Shown here one piece after another: positions 42,405-51,400 of a stretch of DNA of 64,000 nucleotides. This stretch comes from Arcobacter_B sp049472135 (lineage in GTDB: Bacteria > Campylobacterota > Campylobacteria > Campylobacterales > Arcobacteraceae): the NCBI RefSeq assembly GCF_049472135.1, contig NZ_JBMOVV010000012.1:28045-92044 (forward strand), read 5' to 3'. Position 1 is the first letter of the stretch. Every line of letters starts with the position of its first letter. The position numbers and the translations under genes are program-made. A model generated the notes under the pieces. It was given only the letters and a program-made list of their open reading frames with translations, did not search any database and was not told the origin of the DNA.

Positions 42405-43676
42405 ATGAAAAGAATTTTTATATATTTATTAGTATTTAGTAGTTTTTTATTTGCTCAAGTTGATGCAAATTTAGAAATCGTAAAAAAAGCAAAAACTTTA
42501 CCAAAGATTGCTGTTAATATTGCAAATGATTCATCTGAAATTGCTACATTAAGTAAAATCAAGGAAATTTTAGTAAAAGACCTAATAATTAGTGGTCATT
42601 TTGATGTCGCAATTAATAATCAAGAATTAAAATTTGAAGATGAACCTGATGTAATTAGACTTTCTAATGAAGGATTAGATTTATATCTTTTAATTAGTGC
42701 TAAAAGAAGTTTAGATGGTTCATATACTTTATATACAAAACTTTTTGATATCAATGCAAAAAGTTTAACTTTACAAAAGAGTTATACTACATTAAAAGAA
42801 GAGAGATTTCCTTTTTTAGCTCATAGAACAGCTATTAGTATTAATGATCATTTTAAAGCTCCAAGTATTGATTGGATGGATAAGTTTGTAGTTTTTTCAA
42901 CTTATACAGATAGTAAAAAAGCAAATATTATGATTGGTGATTATACATTAAATTATAAGAAAACTATAATTAGAGGTGGACTTAATATTTTCCCTAAATG
43001 GGCTGATAATGAACAAAAATCAATTTATTATACATCATACAATTATGCAAAACCAACATTAGTTAAACTAAACATCTATACTCAAGAAAGAAGTATTATT
43101 ATGCAATCTGATGGAATGATTGTTGCATCAGATGTTAATAGCGATGGATCAAAGGTTTTAATTACTGCTTCTCCTAATAATCAACCTGATGTTTATTTAT
43201 ATGATGTTAGGAGTAAAACTGCTAAACAAGTTACAAATTATAGTGGGATTGATGTAAGCGCTCAATTTATTGATGATGAATCAAGAATGGTTTTTGTATC
43301 TGATAGATTAGGATATCCAAATATTTTCGCTAAATCATTTAACTCTCGAGGTGTAGAAAGATTGGTATACCATAGCAGAAACAATTCTTCTGCTACATCT
43401 TTTAAAGATAATATTGTTTACGTAAGTAGAGAAAATGAGAATGAATTAAGTAATAGAACTTTTAATCTATATTTAATGTCAACTAAAACTGATGATTTAA
43501 AAAGATTAACTTCAAATGGTGTAAACCAATTTCCTAAATTCTCTAAAGATGGTGAATCTTTATTATTTATAAAAACATATAATTCTCAAAGTTCAGTTGG
43601 AATAATAAGACTTAATTTTAATAAATCTTATTTATTTGAATTGCAAGGTAGTAGAATCCAATCTATTGATTGGTAA
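42405..43676 (+). CDS. tolB: Tol-Pal system protein TolB
   Basis: TolB is a periplasmic protein that binds Pal and TolA. The 423-residue protein has a signal peptide (RIFIYLLVFSSFLFAQVDA, cleavage about residue 17-20), an N-terminal alpha/beta domain (about 25-155) and a six-bladed beta-propeller with DVNSDGSKVLITASPNNQPD and DDESRMVFVSDRLGYPNIF repeats. It starts at ATG behind GAAGGA. A hairpin and about 69 bases separate it from pal. Confidence 0.95.
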   Translation: MKRIFIYLLVFSSFLFAQVDANLEIVKKAKTLPKIAVNIANDSSEIATLSKIKEILVKDLIISGHFDVAINNQELKFEDEPDVIRLSNEGLDLYLLISAKRSLDGSYTLYTKLFDINAKSLTLQKSYTTLKEERFPFLAHRTAISINDHFKAPSIDWMDKFVVFSTYTDSKKANIMIGDYTLNYKKTIIRGGLNIFPKWADNEQKSIYYTSYNYAKPTLVKLNIYTQERSIIMQSDGMIVASDVNSDGSKVLITASPNNQPDVYLYDVRSKTAKQVTNYSGIDVSAQFIDDESRMVFVSDRLGYPNIFAKSFNSRGVERLVYHSRNNSSATSFKDNIVYVSRENENELSNRTFNLYLMSTKTDDLKRLTSNGVNQFPKFSKDGESLLFIKTYNSQSSVGIIRLNFNKSYLFELQGSRIQSIDW

Positions 43677-43697
43677 CCAAATAATGATTAATTAAGT

Positions 43698-43717
43698 TTT
43701 GATTTTGTAAAATCAAA
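43698..43717 (+). terminator. hairpin between tolB and pal (possible attenuator or processing site)
   Basis: TTTGATTTT (43698-43706) and AAAATCAAA (43709-43717) form a nine-base perfect inverted repeat around GT, followed by GTAAATTTTT. All pairs but two are A-T, so it is a weak terminator at best. Confidence 0.35.
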
Positions 43718-43745
43718 GTAAATTTTTAATTCTAAGGACAAATTT

Positions 43746-44300
43746 ATGAAAAAAATTAGCATTTACTCTTTCTTAATAGCATCTGTTTTATTTACAGGTT
43801 GTAGTGAAAAAAACGTTGATATGAATGTAAATAATGCACCTGAGCAAAACTCTGAAACTGCATTAAATACTATTCCTGATACAAATGTTGAGCAAATTAT
43901 GGATGGAAGCTTTTCAATGGTTGAAAAAGCAGACAATGGTGCTTACTATATGATTAATGGTAAAAAAGTATTAATCGAAAATATTTATTTTGGATTTGAT
44001 AAATATAATTTAACTGATGATATGAAAGAAAAAGCAATGTCTAATGCTTCTAAATTATCTGCATTAAATACATCTACTACTGTAAAAGTATCTGGTAACA
44101 CAGATGAGTGGGGAACAGATGAATATAACTATGCTTTAGGTTTAAAAAGAGCAAAAGCTGTTAAGAATGTATTAGAGAACAATGGAGTTCAAGCTAATAT
44201 TTCATTAGTTTCATTAGGTGAAAGTAACCCAGTTTGTACTGAGAAAAATAAAAACTGTTGGTCAAAAAACAGAAGAGTTGAACACACTTTAGTTAAATAA
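43746..44300 (+). CDS. pal: peptidoglycan-associated lipoprotein Pal
   Basis: Pal anchors the outer membrane to peptidoglycan. The 184-residue protein has a lipoprotein signal with lipobox LFTGC (C19 or so), a short linker, and an OmpA-like peptidoglycan-binding domain with IYFGFDKYNLTDDMKEKAM, VSGNTDEWGTDEYNYALGLK with RAKAVKN, and a C-terminal NRRVEHTL. It starts at ATG behind AAGGA. The preceding hairpin may allow its mRNA to be made or kept at a level different from tolB. Confidence 0.95.
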   Translation: MKKISIYSFLIASVLFTGCSEKNVDMNVNNAPEQNSETALNTIPDTNVEQIMDGSFSMVEKADNGAYYMINGKKVLIENIYFGFDKYNLTDDMKEKAMSNASKLSALNTSTTVKVSGNTDEWGTDEYNYALGLKRAKAVKNVLENNGVQANISLVSLGESNPVCTEKNKNCWSKNRRVEHTLVK

Positions 44301-44305
44301 GTTCT

Positions 44306-45313
44306 ATGAATAAATACCTTACTACTTTTTTAATCACAGCAGCACTAGGAACAGCTACAGCCGAAGAGGTTTCTGTTTTTGGTGCAGGTGATTTAAATTC
44401 AAAAAATCCATATGGATTAAATTCAGCCGAAAAACATATTTTAAAAAATCAACAGAAGTTAACATCTTTAAACTCTAAAATTAATGATGTTAATTTACTT
44501 ATTGATTCTTTAAAAAAGAGGTTAGAAGGTTTAGAATCTATTTATGAAGGTGACTCTTCAAAACTTAATTCAACAGTTTTAAGAATGAATGAATTAATGA
44601 AACAAGTTGAAATGTCTTCTGAACTAGCAACAAAAAATAGTAGTGACACTGCGGAAATTAAATCTGTATCTGAGCAACTTTTAAACATGAAAGAAGAAAC
44701 AGATAAAGAAATGAGAGCAAGTATTGCTACATTAAAAAATGCAGTTTCGAAAATTTCGAAGTTGGTTAATAAAATCAATAAAGAGTATGTATCTGCTAGT
44801 GAGCTTAGAAAAAATATGGATCAGTTTATTACAAGAGCAGAGTTTGAAAGCTTGAAAAAATCATTAGGAGTTAAAACAACTTCTGTTGTTCCTTCAACTT
44901 CAACTTCTACAACTGTTGAAAAAACTGAATCTAACAAAACTTTATCATCTTCTGATAAAGAAAAAATTTTGGATGAAGCAAAAAAACAGTATTCTAAACA
45001 ATACTTTAAGTATGCTATTCCTAAATTTGAGAAGTTAATAGCTTTAAATTATAAACCAGCTGAAAGTAATTATTACTTAGGTGAGATGTGGTATGTAAGA
45101 AAGAAATATGATCTGGCAATAAGTCATTTTAAAAAATCTGCTATATTAAATGATAAAGCAGCTTACATGCCATCTTTATTATTGCACAGTGCTATTTCAT
45201 TCGAGGCAACTGGAGATAAAGAGAATGCAAGAAGTTTTTATAGTACTTTAATAGATCTTTATCCTAGTTCTGATGAAACAAAAATAGCAAAGAAAAATTT
45301 AAATAAACTATAA
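44306..45313 (+). CDS. cpoB: CpoB/YbgF-like periplasmic TPR protein
   Basis: A 335-residue exported protein. A signal peptide (about 1-19, ending TATAEE) is followed by coiled-coil segments (about 40-165), a Ser/Thr-rich linker with SVVPSTSTSTTVEKTES, and C-terminal tetratricopeptide repeats (about 225-335, KQYSKQYFKYAIPKFEKLIA onward). This is the order seen in CpoB, which in E. coli links Tol-Pal to peptidoglycan synthesis at the septum. It lies six bases behind pal. Confidence 0.87.
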   Translation: MNKYLTTFLITAALGTATAEEVSVFGAGDLNSKNPYGLNSAEKHILKNQQKLTSLNSKINDVNLLIDSLKKRLEGLESIYEGDSSKLNSTVLRMNELMKQVEMSSELATKNSSDTAEIKSVSEQLLNMKEETDKEMRASIATLKNAVSKISKLVNKINKEYVSASELRKNMDQFITRAEFESLKKSLGVKTTSVVPSTSTSTTVEKTESNKTLSSSDKEKILDEAKKQYSKQYFKYAIPKFEKLIALNYKPAESNYYLGEMWYVRKKYDLAISHFKKSAILNDKAAYMPSLLLHSAISFEATGDKENARSFYSTLIDLYPSSDETKIAKKNLNKL

Positions 45314-45332
45314 AATTTTATAAGGAAAAAAT

Positions 45333-45860
45333 ATGTCAAAAGTTATTGGTATTGAATATACTTTAAAAGACGCAAATAGCGGTGAACAACTTGACACTAA
45401 TGTTGGTCAAGCACCATTAGAATTTATTGCTGGAAAAGGTCAAATCATTCCAGGTTTAGAGTCTAAATTAGTAGAAATGTCAGAAAATGATAAAGCAGAC
45501 GTTTTAGTTGAAGCAAAAGATGGGTACGGTGAGTACAATGAAGAAGCAGTTCAAACTTTACCAAAAGAGCAATTTGCTGGTATTGAATTAACTGAAGGTA
45601 TGTCATTATATGGTACTGGTGAGCATGGTGAGACTGTACAAGTTGTAGTTAAATCTTTCACTGATTCTGATGTTACAATTGATTACAATCACCCAATGGC
45701 TGGAAGAACTTTAATGTTCTCTGTTGCTATTACATCTATGAGAGCAGCTACTGAAGAAGAGATGCAAACTGGTGTAGTTGGTGGAATGGCTGCAATGAGC
45801 GGTGGATGTTGTGGTGGTGGAAGCCAGCAACAATCTACTGGTGGTTGTGGTTGTAATTAA
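45333..45860 (+). CDS. slyD: FKBP-type peptidyl-prolyl isomerase SlyD
   Basis: SlyD is a cytoplasmic proline isomerase and chaperone that also stores nickel for hydrogenase and urease. The 175-residue protein has the FKBP domain with QAPLEFIAGKGQIIPGLESK, an inserted chaperone flap (about 75-120), DYNHPMAGRTLMFSV, and a Cys- and Gly-rich C-terminal tail (GGCCGGG and GGCGCN) for metal binding. The tail is short and has no histidines, unlike the long His-rich tail in E. coli. It ends the Tol operon before a strong terminator. Confidence 0.95.
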   Translation: MSKVIGIEYTLKDANSGEQLDTNVGQAPLEFIAGKGQIIPGLESKLVEMSENDKADVLVEAKDGYGEYNEEAVQTLPKEQFAGIELTEGMSLYGTGEHGETVQVVVKSFTDSDVTIDYNHPMAGRTLMFSVAITSMRAATEEEMQTGVVGGMAAMSGGCCGGGSQQQSTGGCGCN

Positions 45861-45926
45861 TAGTTGCTAGGATAGCAAAATATTTACAAGCTTAGACTTG
45901 TAGTTTTAGATTACGATAATCACAAA

Positions 45927-45967
45927 TTTTGCCCAAGTGTAGTTTACACTTGGGCAAAACTATTTTT
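45927..45967 (+). terminator. strong rho-independent terminator after slyD
   Basis: TTTTGCCCAAGTGTA (45927-45941) and TACACTTGGGCAAAA (45945-45959) form a perfect 15-bp stem with a three-base loop, followed by CTATTTTTT. It probably ends the long atp-tol-slyD transcription unit. The rest of the 179-base gap before fabD shows no gene. Confidence 0.9.
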
Positions 45968-46039
45968 TAAGGTTTGTTTTTTATAAACTTTAACAAATAG
46001 TTTTTATAAACTAATTATTTTAAAAAAAAGGTATTTACA

Positions 46040-46969
46040 ATGAAAAAAGTTGCTTTTATTTTTCCAGGACAAGGAAGCCAGAGTGTTGGAATGGGAAAAG
46101 ATTTCTTTGATAATAGCGAAATTGCAAAAGAGATGATTTCAAAAGCTAGTGAGAGATTAGGTATTAATTTTGAAGAGCTTTTATTTGAAGAGAATGACAA
46201 CTTAGGTAAAACTGAATATACTCAACCTGCTATTTTATTAGTAAGTTCTATTGCAAATGCAATTTTTAAAGAAAAGTGTGATATTCAACCAGAGTTTGTT
46301 TTAGGACATTCATTAGGAGAGTTTTCTGCTTTAGTAAGTGCAGGTGCAATTGATTACTTAGATGCTATTGAGTTAGTACATAGAAGAGGTTTATTTATGA
46401 CTGAGGCTTGTTCTGGAGGAAATGCTGGAATGATGGCTTTAGTTGGTCTTGATGATACTACAGTAGAGAATATTTGTAAAGAGCAAAGAGAAGCTGGAAA
46501 ACAAGTTTGGCCAGCGAACTACAATATGGACGGTCAATTAGTTTTAGCTGGTATTAAAGCTGATTTAGAAAGTTTAGTTGACACTTTCAAAGAAGCAGGT
46601 GCTAAAAGAGCTATCGTTTTAGATATGTCTGTTGCAAGTCACTGTGAATTATTAGAAAGTGCAGTTGAAAATTTAAAACCATATTTAGAAGAATATTTAA
46701 AAGATGAATTCTCACCAGTTATTTCTAATGTAACTACAGAAGCATATACTACAAAAGATGAAGCAATTGAATTATTAGCTTCTCAACTTACTAAACCTGT
46801 TAAATATAAACAATCAGTTAGTTCTCATAAAAATGTAGATGCATTTATTGAATTTGGTAACGGAATTGTTTTAAAAGGTTTAAATAGAAAGATTGTTAAA
46901 TCTATACCAACATTAAATGTAAGTGATATGGCTTCATTAGAAAAAACAATTGAGGCTTTAAATGACTAA
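46040..46969 (+). CDS. fabD: malonyl-CoA-ACP transacylase
   Basis: FabD transfers malonyl groups from coenzyme A to acyl carrier protein for fatty acid synthesis. The 309-residue protein has the oxyanion loop IFPGQGSQSVGMG, the nucleophile motif GHSLGEFSALVSAGA, and the conserved VASHCELLESA and FIEFGNGIVLKGL segments with the catalytic His. It starts at ATG behind AAAAGG. Its end overlaps mtn by eight bases. Confidence 0.97.
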   Translation: MKKVAFIFPGQGSQSVGMGKDFFDNSEIAKEMISKASERLGINFEELLFEENDNLGKTEYTQPAILLVSSIANAIFKEKCDIQPEFVLGHSLGEFSALVSAGAIDYLDAIELVHRRGLFMTEACSGGNAGMMALVGLDDTTVENICKEQREAGKQVWPANYNMDGQLVLAGIKADLESLVDTFKEAGAKRAIVLDMSVASHCELLESAVENLKPYLEEYLKDEFSPVISNVTTEAYTTKDEAIELLASQLTKPVKYKQSVSSHKNVDAFIEFGNGIVLKGLNRKIVKSIPTLNVSDMASLEKTIEALND

Positions 46970-47657
46970 AATTGCAATTATGGGAGCTATGGAAGAGGAA
47001 ATTGAACCTCTTTTAGCTCATTTTGATAAAGTTAATGTTGTAGAATTTGCTAATAATAAATATTATGAGGTAAACTACAAAGGTTTAGATATTGTAATTG
47101 CTTATTCAAAAATTGGAAAAGTTTTTGCAAGTTTAACTGCTGCAACAATGATTGAAAAGTTTGCTTGTGATACTTTACTTTTTTCAGGAGTAGCAGGTGG
47201 AATAAATCCAGAACTTAAAATTGGAGATTTAATTATTGCTGATAAATTATGTCAACATGATTTAGATATTACAGCATTTGGTCATCCAAATGGTTATGTT
47301 CCTGGTGGTTCTGTTTTTGTAGAAACAACTGAAAGTTTAAGAAATATTGCAAAAGAAGTTGCAAAAGAGAATGATTTAAAAGTTATAGAAGGAACTATTG
47401 CTACTGGTGATCAATTTGTTCATTCAAGTGAGAGAAAAGAGTTTATTGAAACTACATTTAATGCTGATGCTTTAGAAATGGAAGGTGCTAGTGTTGCAGT
47501 AGTATGTGATTCTTTAAATGTACCGTTTTTTATTTTAAGAGCTATCTCTGATAGTGCTGATGGTGGAGCAGATATTGACTTTGACGAGTTTTTAAAATCT
47601 TCTGCTGTAAATTCTGCAAATTATATGATAAAGATTGTTGATAAGTTAATTGATTAA
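46962..47657 (+). CDS. mtnN: 5'-methylthioadenosine/S-adenosylhomocysteine (and aminofutalosine) nucleosidase
   Basis: This nucleosidase cleaves methylthioadenosine and S-adenosylhomocysteine. In Campylobacter and Helicobacter the same enzyme also hydrolyses 6-amino-6-deoxyfutalosine for menaquinone synthesis. The 231-residue protein has IAIMGAMEEEIEPLLAHF, FSGVAGGINPELKIGDLIIA, ALEMEGASVAVVCDSLNVPF and RAISDSADGGADIDF, where the Asp after Ser is the catalytic acid. It overlaps fabD, as in C. jejuni. The stop overlaps the convergent regulator gene by four bases. Confidence 0.95.
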   Translation: MTKIAIMGAMEEEIEPLLAHFDKVNVVEFANNKYYEVNYKGLDIVIAYSKIGKVFASLTAATMIEKFACDTLLFSGVAGGINPELKIGDLIIADKLCQHDLDITAFGHPNGYVPGGSVFVETTESLRNIAKEVAKENDLKVIEGTIATGDQFVHSSERKEFIETTFNADALEMEGASVAVVCDSLNVPFFILRAISDSADGGADIDFDEFLKSSAVNSANYMIKIVDKLID

Positions 47658-48346
47658 TTATCAATAATTCCATAACCAATGCCAAAACTATTGGTTATGG
47701 ATTCTTTGCCTATTTTATTTGATAGTCTGCTAATTAGAGTTTTAAATGCAGATTCACTTACTTCTTTATTTTTCCAAATATGATTTTTTATTTTTTCCAT
47801 TCTTACTATTTTGTTTTTATTATCAATCAATAGTTCAATAAGTAGAGTTTCATTTTTTGTTAGTTTTATAAGTTTGCCCTTCTTAATTATTGAATTCTCA
47901 AAATAATTATAATATTTTTCTTTACCTATTCTAACTTCAAAACTCTCTCCATTTAATATTTTTTTCGCACTATTATTTAGAGCATAGATTAAGGTATTGA
48001 TATCTACTGGTTTTAAAAGATAGTCTGTAAGATTTAGTTTAACTGCTTTAATTAGTGTGTTTGTATCTTTTAGTGAAGTTACAACTATTATTGGAATATT
48101 GTAATCTGTTTTTCTTATATTTTGTATAAAATCAAATCCATTAAAATCTTTAATTTTCAAATCTGTAATAATTACACTAGGTTTCTCGTCATTATAAATT
48201 CTTAATGCTTCTTCGTAGCTAGTAGTTATGAATATTTTTTTAAAGAAAATATCCAATACTTTTATTATTTTTTCTGAAGAAGTGTCTTTATTGCATATAT
48301 AAAGTATAAATTTATTTTTTAATATTTTTTTTAATGATATTGACAT
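47654..48346 (-). CDS. OmpR-like orphan response regulator with degenerate acidic pocket
   Basis: A 230-residue two-domain regulator. The receiver domain (about 10-130) keeps the phospho-acceptor D62 in VIITDLKI, T90 in VVTS and K112 in LLKPVD. The usual acidic pair after strand 1 is replaced: FILYICNKD stands where ILxVDDD is expected, so metal binding may be weak. A winged-helix DNA-binding domain (about 140-230, LTKNETLLIELLIDNKNKIV, then WKNKEVSESAFKTLISRLSN) follows. No histidine kinase is adjacent. It is divergent from the giant adhesin gene across about 100 bases that contain tandem GTGACTA repeats, so control of that gene is likely. Its 3' end overlaps mtnN by four bases. Confidence 0.88.
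   Translation of the reverse strand: MSISLKKILKNKFILYICNKDTSSEKIIKVLDIFFKKIFITTSYEEALRIYNDEKPSVIITDLKIKDFNGFDFIQNIRKTDYNIPIIVVTSLKDTNTLIKAVKLNLTDYLLKPVDINTLIYALNNSAKKILNGESFEVRIGKEKYYNYFENSIIKKGKLIKLTKNETLLIELLIDNKNKIVRMEKIKNHIWKNKEVSESAFKTLISRLSNKIGKESITNSFGIGYGIIDN
47670..47700. terminator. hairpin at the mtnN / regulator gene junction
   Basis: CCATAACCAAT (47670-47680) and ATTGGTTATGG (47690-47700) form a perfect 11-bp stem with a nine-base loop, 13 bases behind the mtnN stop and inside the 3' end of the convergent regulator gene. No strong T-run follows, so its role in termination is uncertain. Confidence 0.4.
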
Positions 48347-48384
48347 AAGTATATTATACTAAAAATTATTAATAAAATAATAAA

Positions 48385-48402
48385 GTGACTATTTTGTGAC
48401 TA
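48385..48402 (+). promoter_or_regulatory. tandem GTGACTA repeats between regulator and adhesin genes
   Basis: GTGACTA at 48385-48391 is repeated at 48396-48402, exactly 11 bases apart, one turn of the helix. This is the spacing used by OmpR-type regulators that bind head-to-tail dimers. A GATAAT -10-like sequence follows at about 48410-48415, with an AGGAG site for the adhesin at 48438-48442. Confidence 0.5.
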
Positions 48403-48448
48403 GAACTCTGATAATATTTGATAATTTAATTATTATTAGGAGTAAATG

Positions 48449-51400
48449 ATGGTTGCTATTTTAAAAGGTAATAAAGAGTTTTTATTTAATGAAAATCAAA
48501 CAATGTATATTTTAGACAATATTGGTCAAAATGAGAAAATAGAAATTAAAATATCTTCAGAGATTAAATATAGTTCTCAATTAGTAGAAAATGATTTATT
48601 CTTTGAATTTACTGATAATGATGGTAATCCTTTTCAGTTGATTTTAAAGGATATGGCAACTTTATTAGCTCAAAATGATGGTGATACTTTAGTTCAGATA
48701 ATTTTACTTGGCGCTAATGCTGAAGAAAAAGTACTTGCAGATATTTCAGATTTAGCTACAGCTTTACAAGCTTCTGCTGCTGGTGGTCAACAAGAAACTG
48801 TAAGTAGTGATACTTATAATAATCCAGGATTTAATAATGCTAGTGATAATGGATTAGAGAATAGAAATTATGATAACGCAAGAGTAGGAGGAAATAATAA
48901 CTTACCTTCTAATGCTGTTGGTAATCAAAATGCACAAGATGTGTTAGACAGAAGAAATTTTGCACCTAAAATTGATAATATTAAATCTCAAGTAGTAGAT
49001 GAAGATGGTACTTTAGTATTTACTTTTAATGCAACAGATAGAAATAATGATTCATTATCTACTTTAGCTACTTCTTCCGATGGAAGTGTTGTAATAAATG
49101 GTAATGAAATTACATTTACTCCTACAGAAAACTTTAATGGTCAAACTTCAATTACTTTAAGTGTTAGTGATGGAAAAGCAACAACTACAAAAATAATTAA
49201 AGTTACGGTAAGCGATATAAATGATGCCCCAAAACTTGATGTTATCTCTGTCTTAGAAGTAGATGAAGATGGAAGTAAGACAATAACATTTACTGCAAGT
49301 GATATAGATGGAACAGTAAATACAATAGCTGAAGCAAATAATGGAACAGTAGTAATAAATGGAAATGAAATAAAATATGCACCAACTGAGAATTATAATG
49401 GAAGTGATACAATAACAGTAACAACAATAGATGATGATGGAGCTAAAGTTGTAAAAAATATTTCAGTTACGGTTAATAGTATAAATGATGCACCAATAAT
49501 TGAATCTAAAACTGTTAGTGTTTTTGAAGATGGATTATTATCTGGAACTATTAATGCTAGTGATGTTGACTTGCCATTAGGAGAAAAACTTGTTTTTAGT
49601 ACAACAGATATAGTAGATGGTTTTTCAATAGATCAAGATGGAAACTATGAATTCGATGCATCTGAGTATGATTATTTAAAATCTGGACAAGAAGAGATAT
49701 TTAATATTAATATTGATGTTGAAGATGAATTAGGTCTGAAAAGTACAAATGTTTTAACTATCAAAGTTACGGGAACTAATGATACCCCAACACTAGAAGT
49801 AGAGTCAACAATAATTGTAGATGAAGATGGAAGTAAGACAATAACATTTAATGCTTCAGATATAGATGGAACAATAAATACAACAGCTGAAGCAAATAAT
49901 GGAACAGTAGTAATAAATGGAAATGAAATAGCATATACTCCAAATGAAAACTATAATGGAAGTGATACAATAACAGTAACAACAATAGATAATGATGGTG
50001 CTAAAGTAGTAAAAACAGTATCAGTTACTATAAATGATATAAATGATGCCCCAACACTAGAAGTTGTTTCTACTTTAGAAGTAGATGAAGATGGAAGTAA
50101 AACAATAACATTTACAGCAAATGATGTGGATGGAATAGTAAATACAACAGCTGTAGCGAATAATGGATTAGTTGAAGTAAATGGAAATGAAATAAGATAC
50201 ACACCAAATGAGAACTATAACGGAAGTGATACAATAACAGTAACAACAATAGATAATGATGGAGCAAAAGTAGTAAAAACAGTATCAGTAACAATAAATG
50301 ATATAAATGATGCCCCAACACTAGAAGTTGTCTCAGTATTAGAAGTAGATGAAGATGGAAGTAAAACAATAACATTTACAGCAAATGATGTAGATGGAAC
50401 AGTAAATACAACAGCTGAAGCAAATAATGGAACAGTAGTAATAACTGGAAATGAAATAAAATACACACCAACTGAGAACTATAACGGAAGTGATACAATA
50501 ACAGTAACAACAATAGATGATGATGGAGTAAAAGTAGTAAAAACAGTATCAGTAACAGTAAATGATATAAATGATACCCCAACACTAGAAGTAGAGTCAA
50601 CAATAATTGTAGATGAAGATGGAAGTAAGACAATAACATTTAATGCTTCAGATATAGATGGAACAATAAATACAACAGCTGAAGCAAATAATGGAACAGT
50701 AGTAATAAATGGAAATGAAATAACATATACTCCAAATGAAAACTATAATGGAAGTGATACAATAACAGTAACAACAATAGATAATGATGGTGCTAAAGTA
50801 GTAAAAACAGTATCAGTTACTATAAATGATATAAATGATGCCCCAACACTAGAAGTTGTTTCTACTTTAGAAGTAGATGAAGATGGAAGTAAAACAATAA
50901 CATTTACAGCAAGTGATGTGGATGGAACAGTAAATACAACAGCCGAAGCAAATAATGGAACAGTAGTAATAACTGGAAATGAAATAAAATATACTCCAAA
51001 TGCAGATTATAACGGAAGTGATACAATAACAATAACAACAATAGATGATGACGGTGCAAAAGTAGTAAAAACTATTGCAGTTACGGTAAATAGTGTAAAT
51101 GATGCTCCTATTGTTACTTCTTATCCTTCTATTAATGTAATTGAAACAGATTTAACAGATGCAACAGCAGAGATTTTAAATACAATAATAACTACAAAAG
51201 ATGGTGTAATATCTCTAAATATATCAAGTTCAAATGATATATTAGTAAAACTATTTGATCAATATAATGTTCAATCAGTATTTGAAGAGTCTATTTTAAC
51301 ATTACTTCCTAGTGTAAGACAAGATGATATTAAATTAGAAATTGATAAATCAGTAGAGGGTAAAGTCTCAGTTAAATTGGATATAGAAGGTCTTCCAAAT

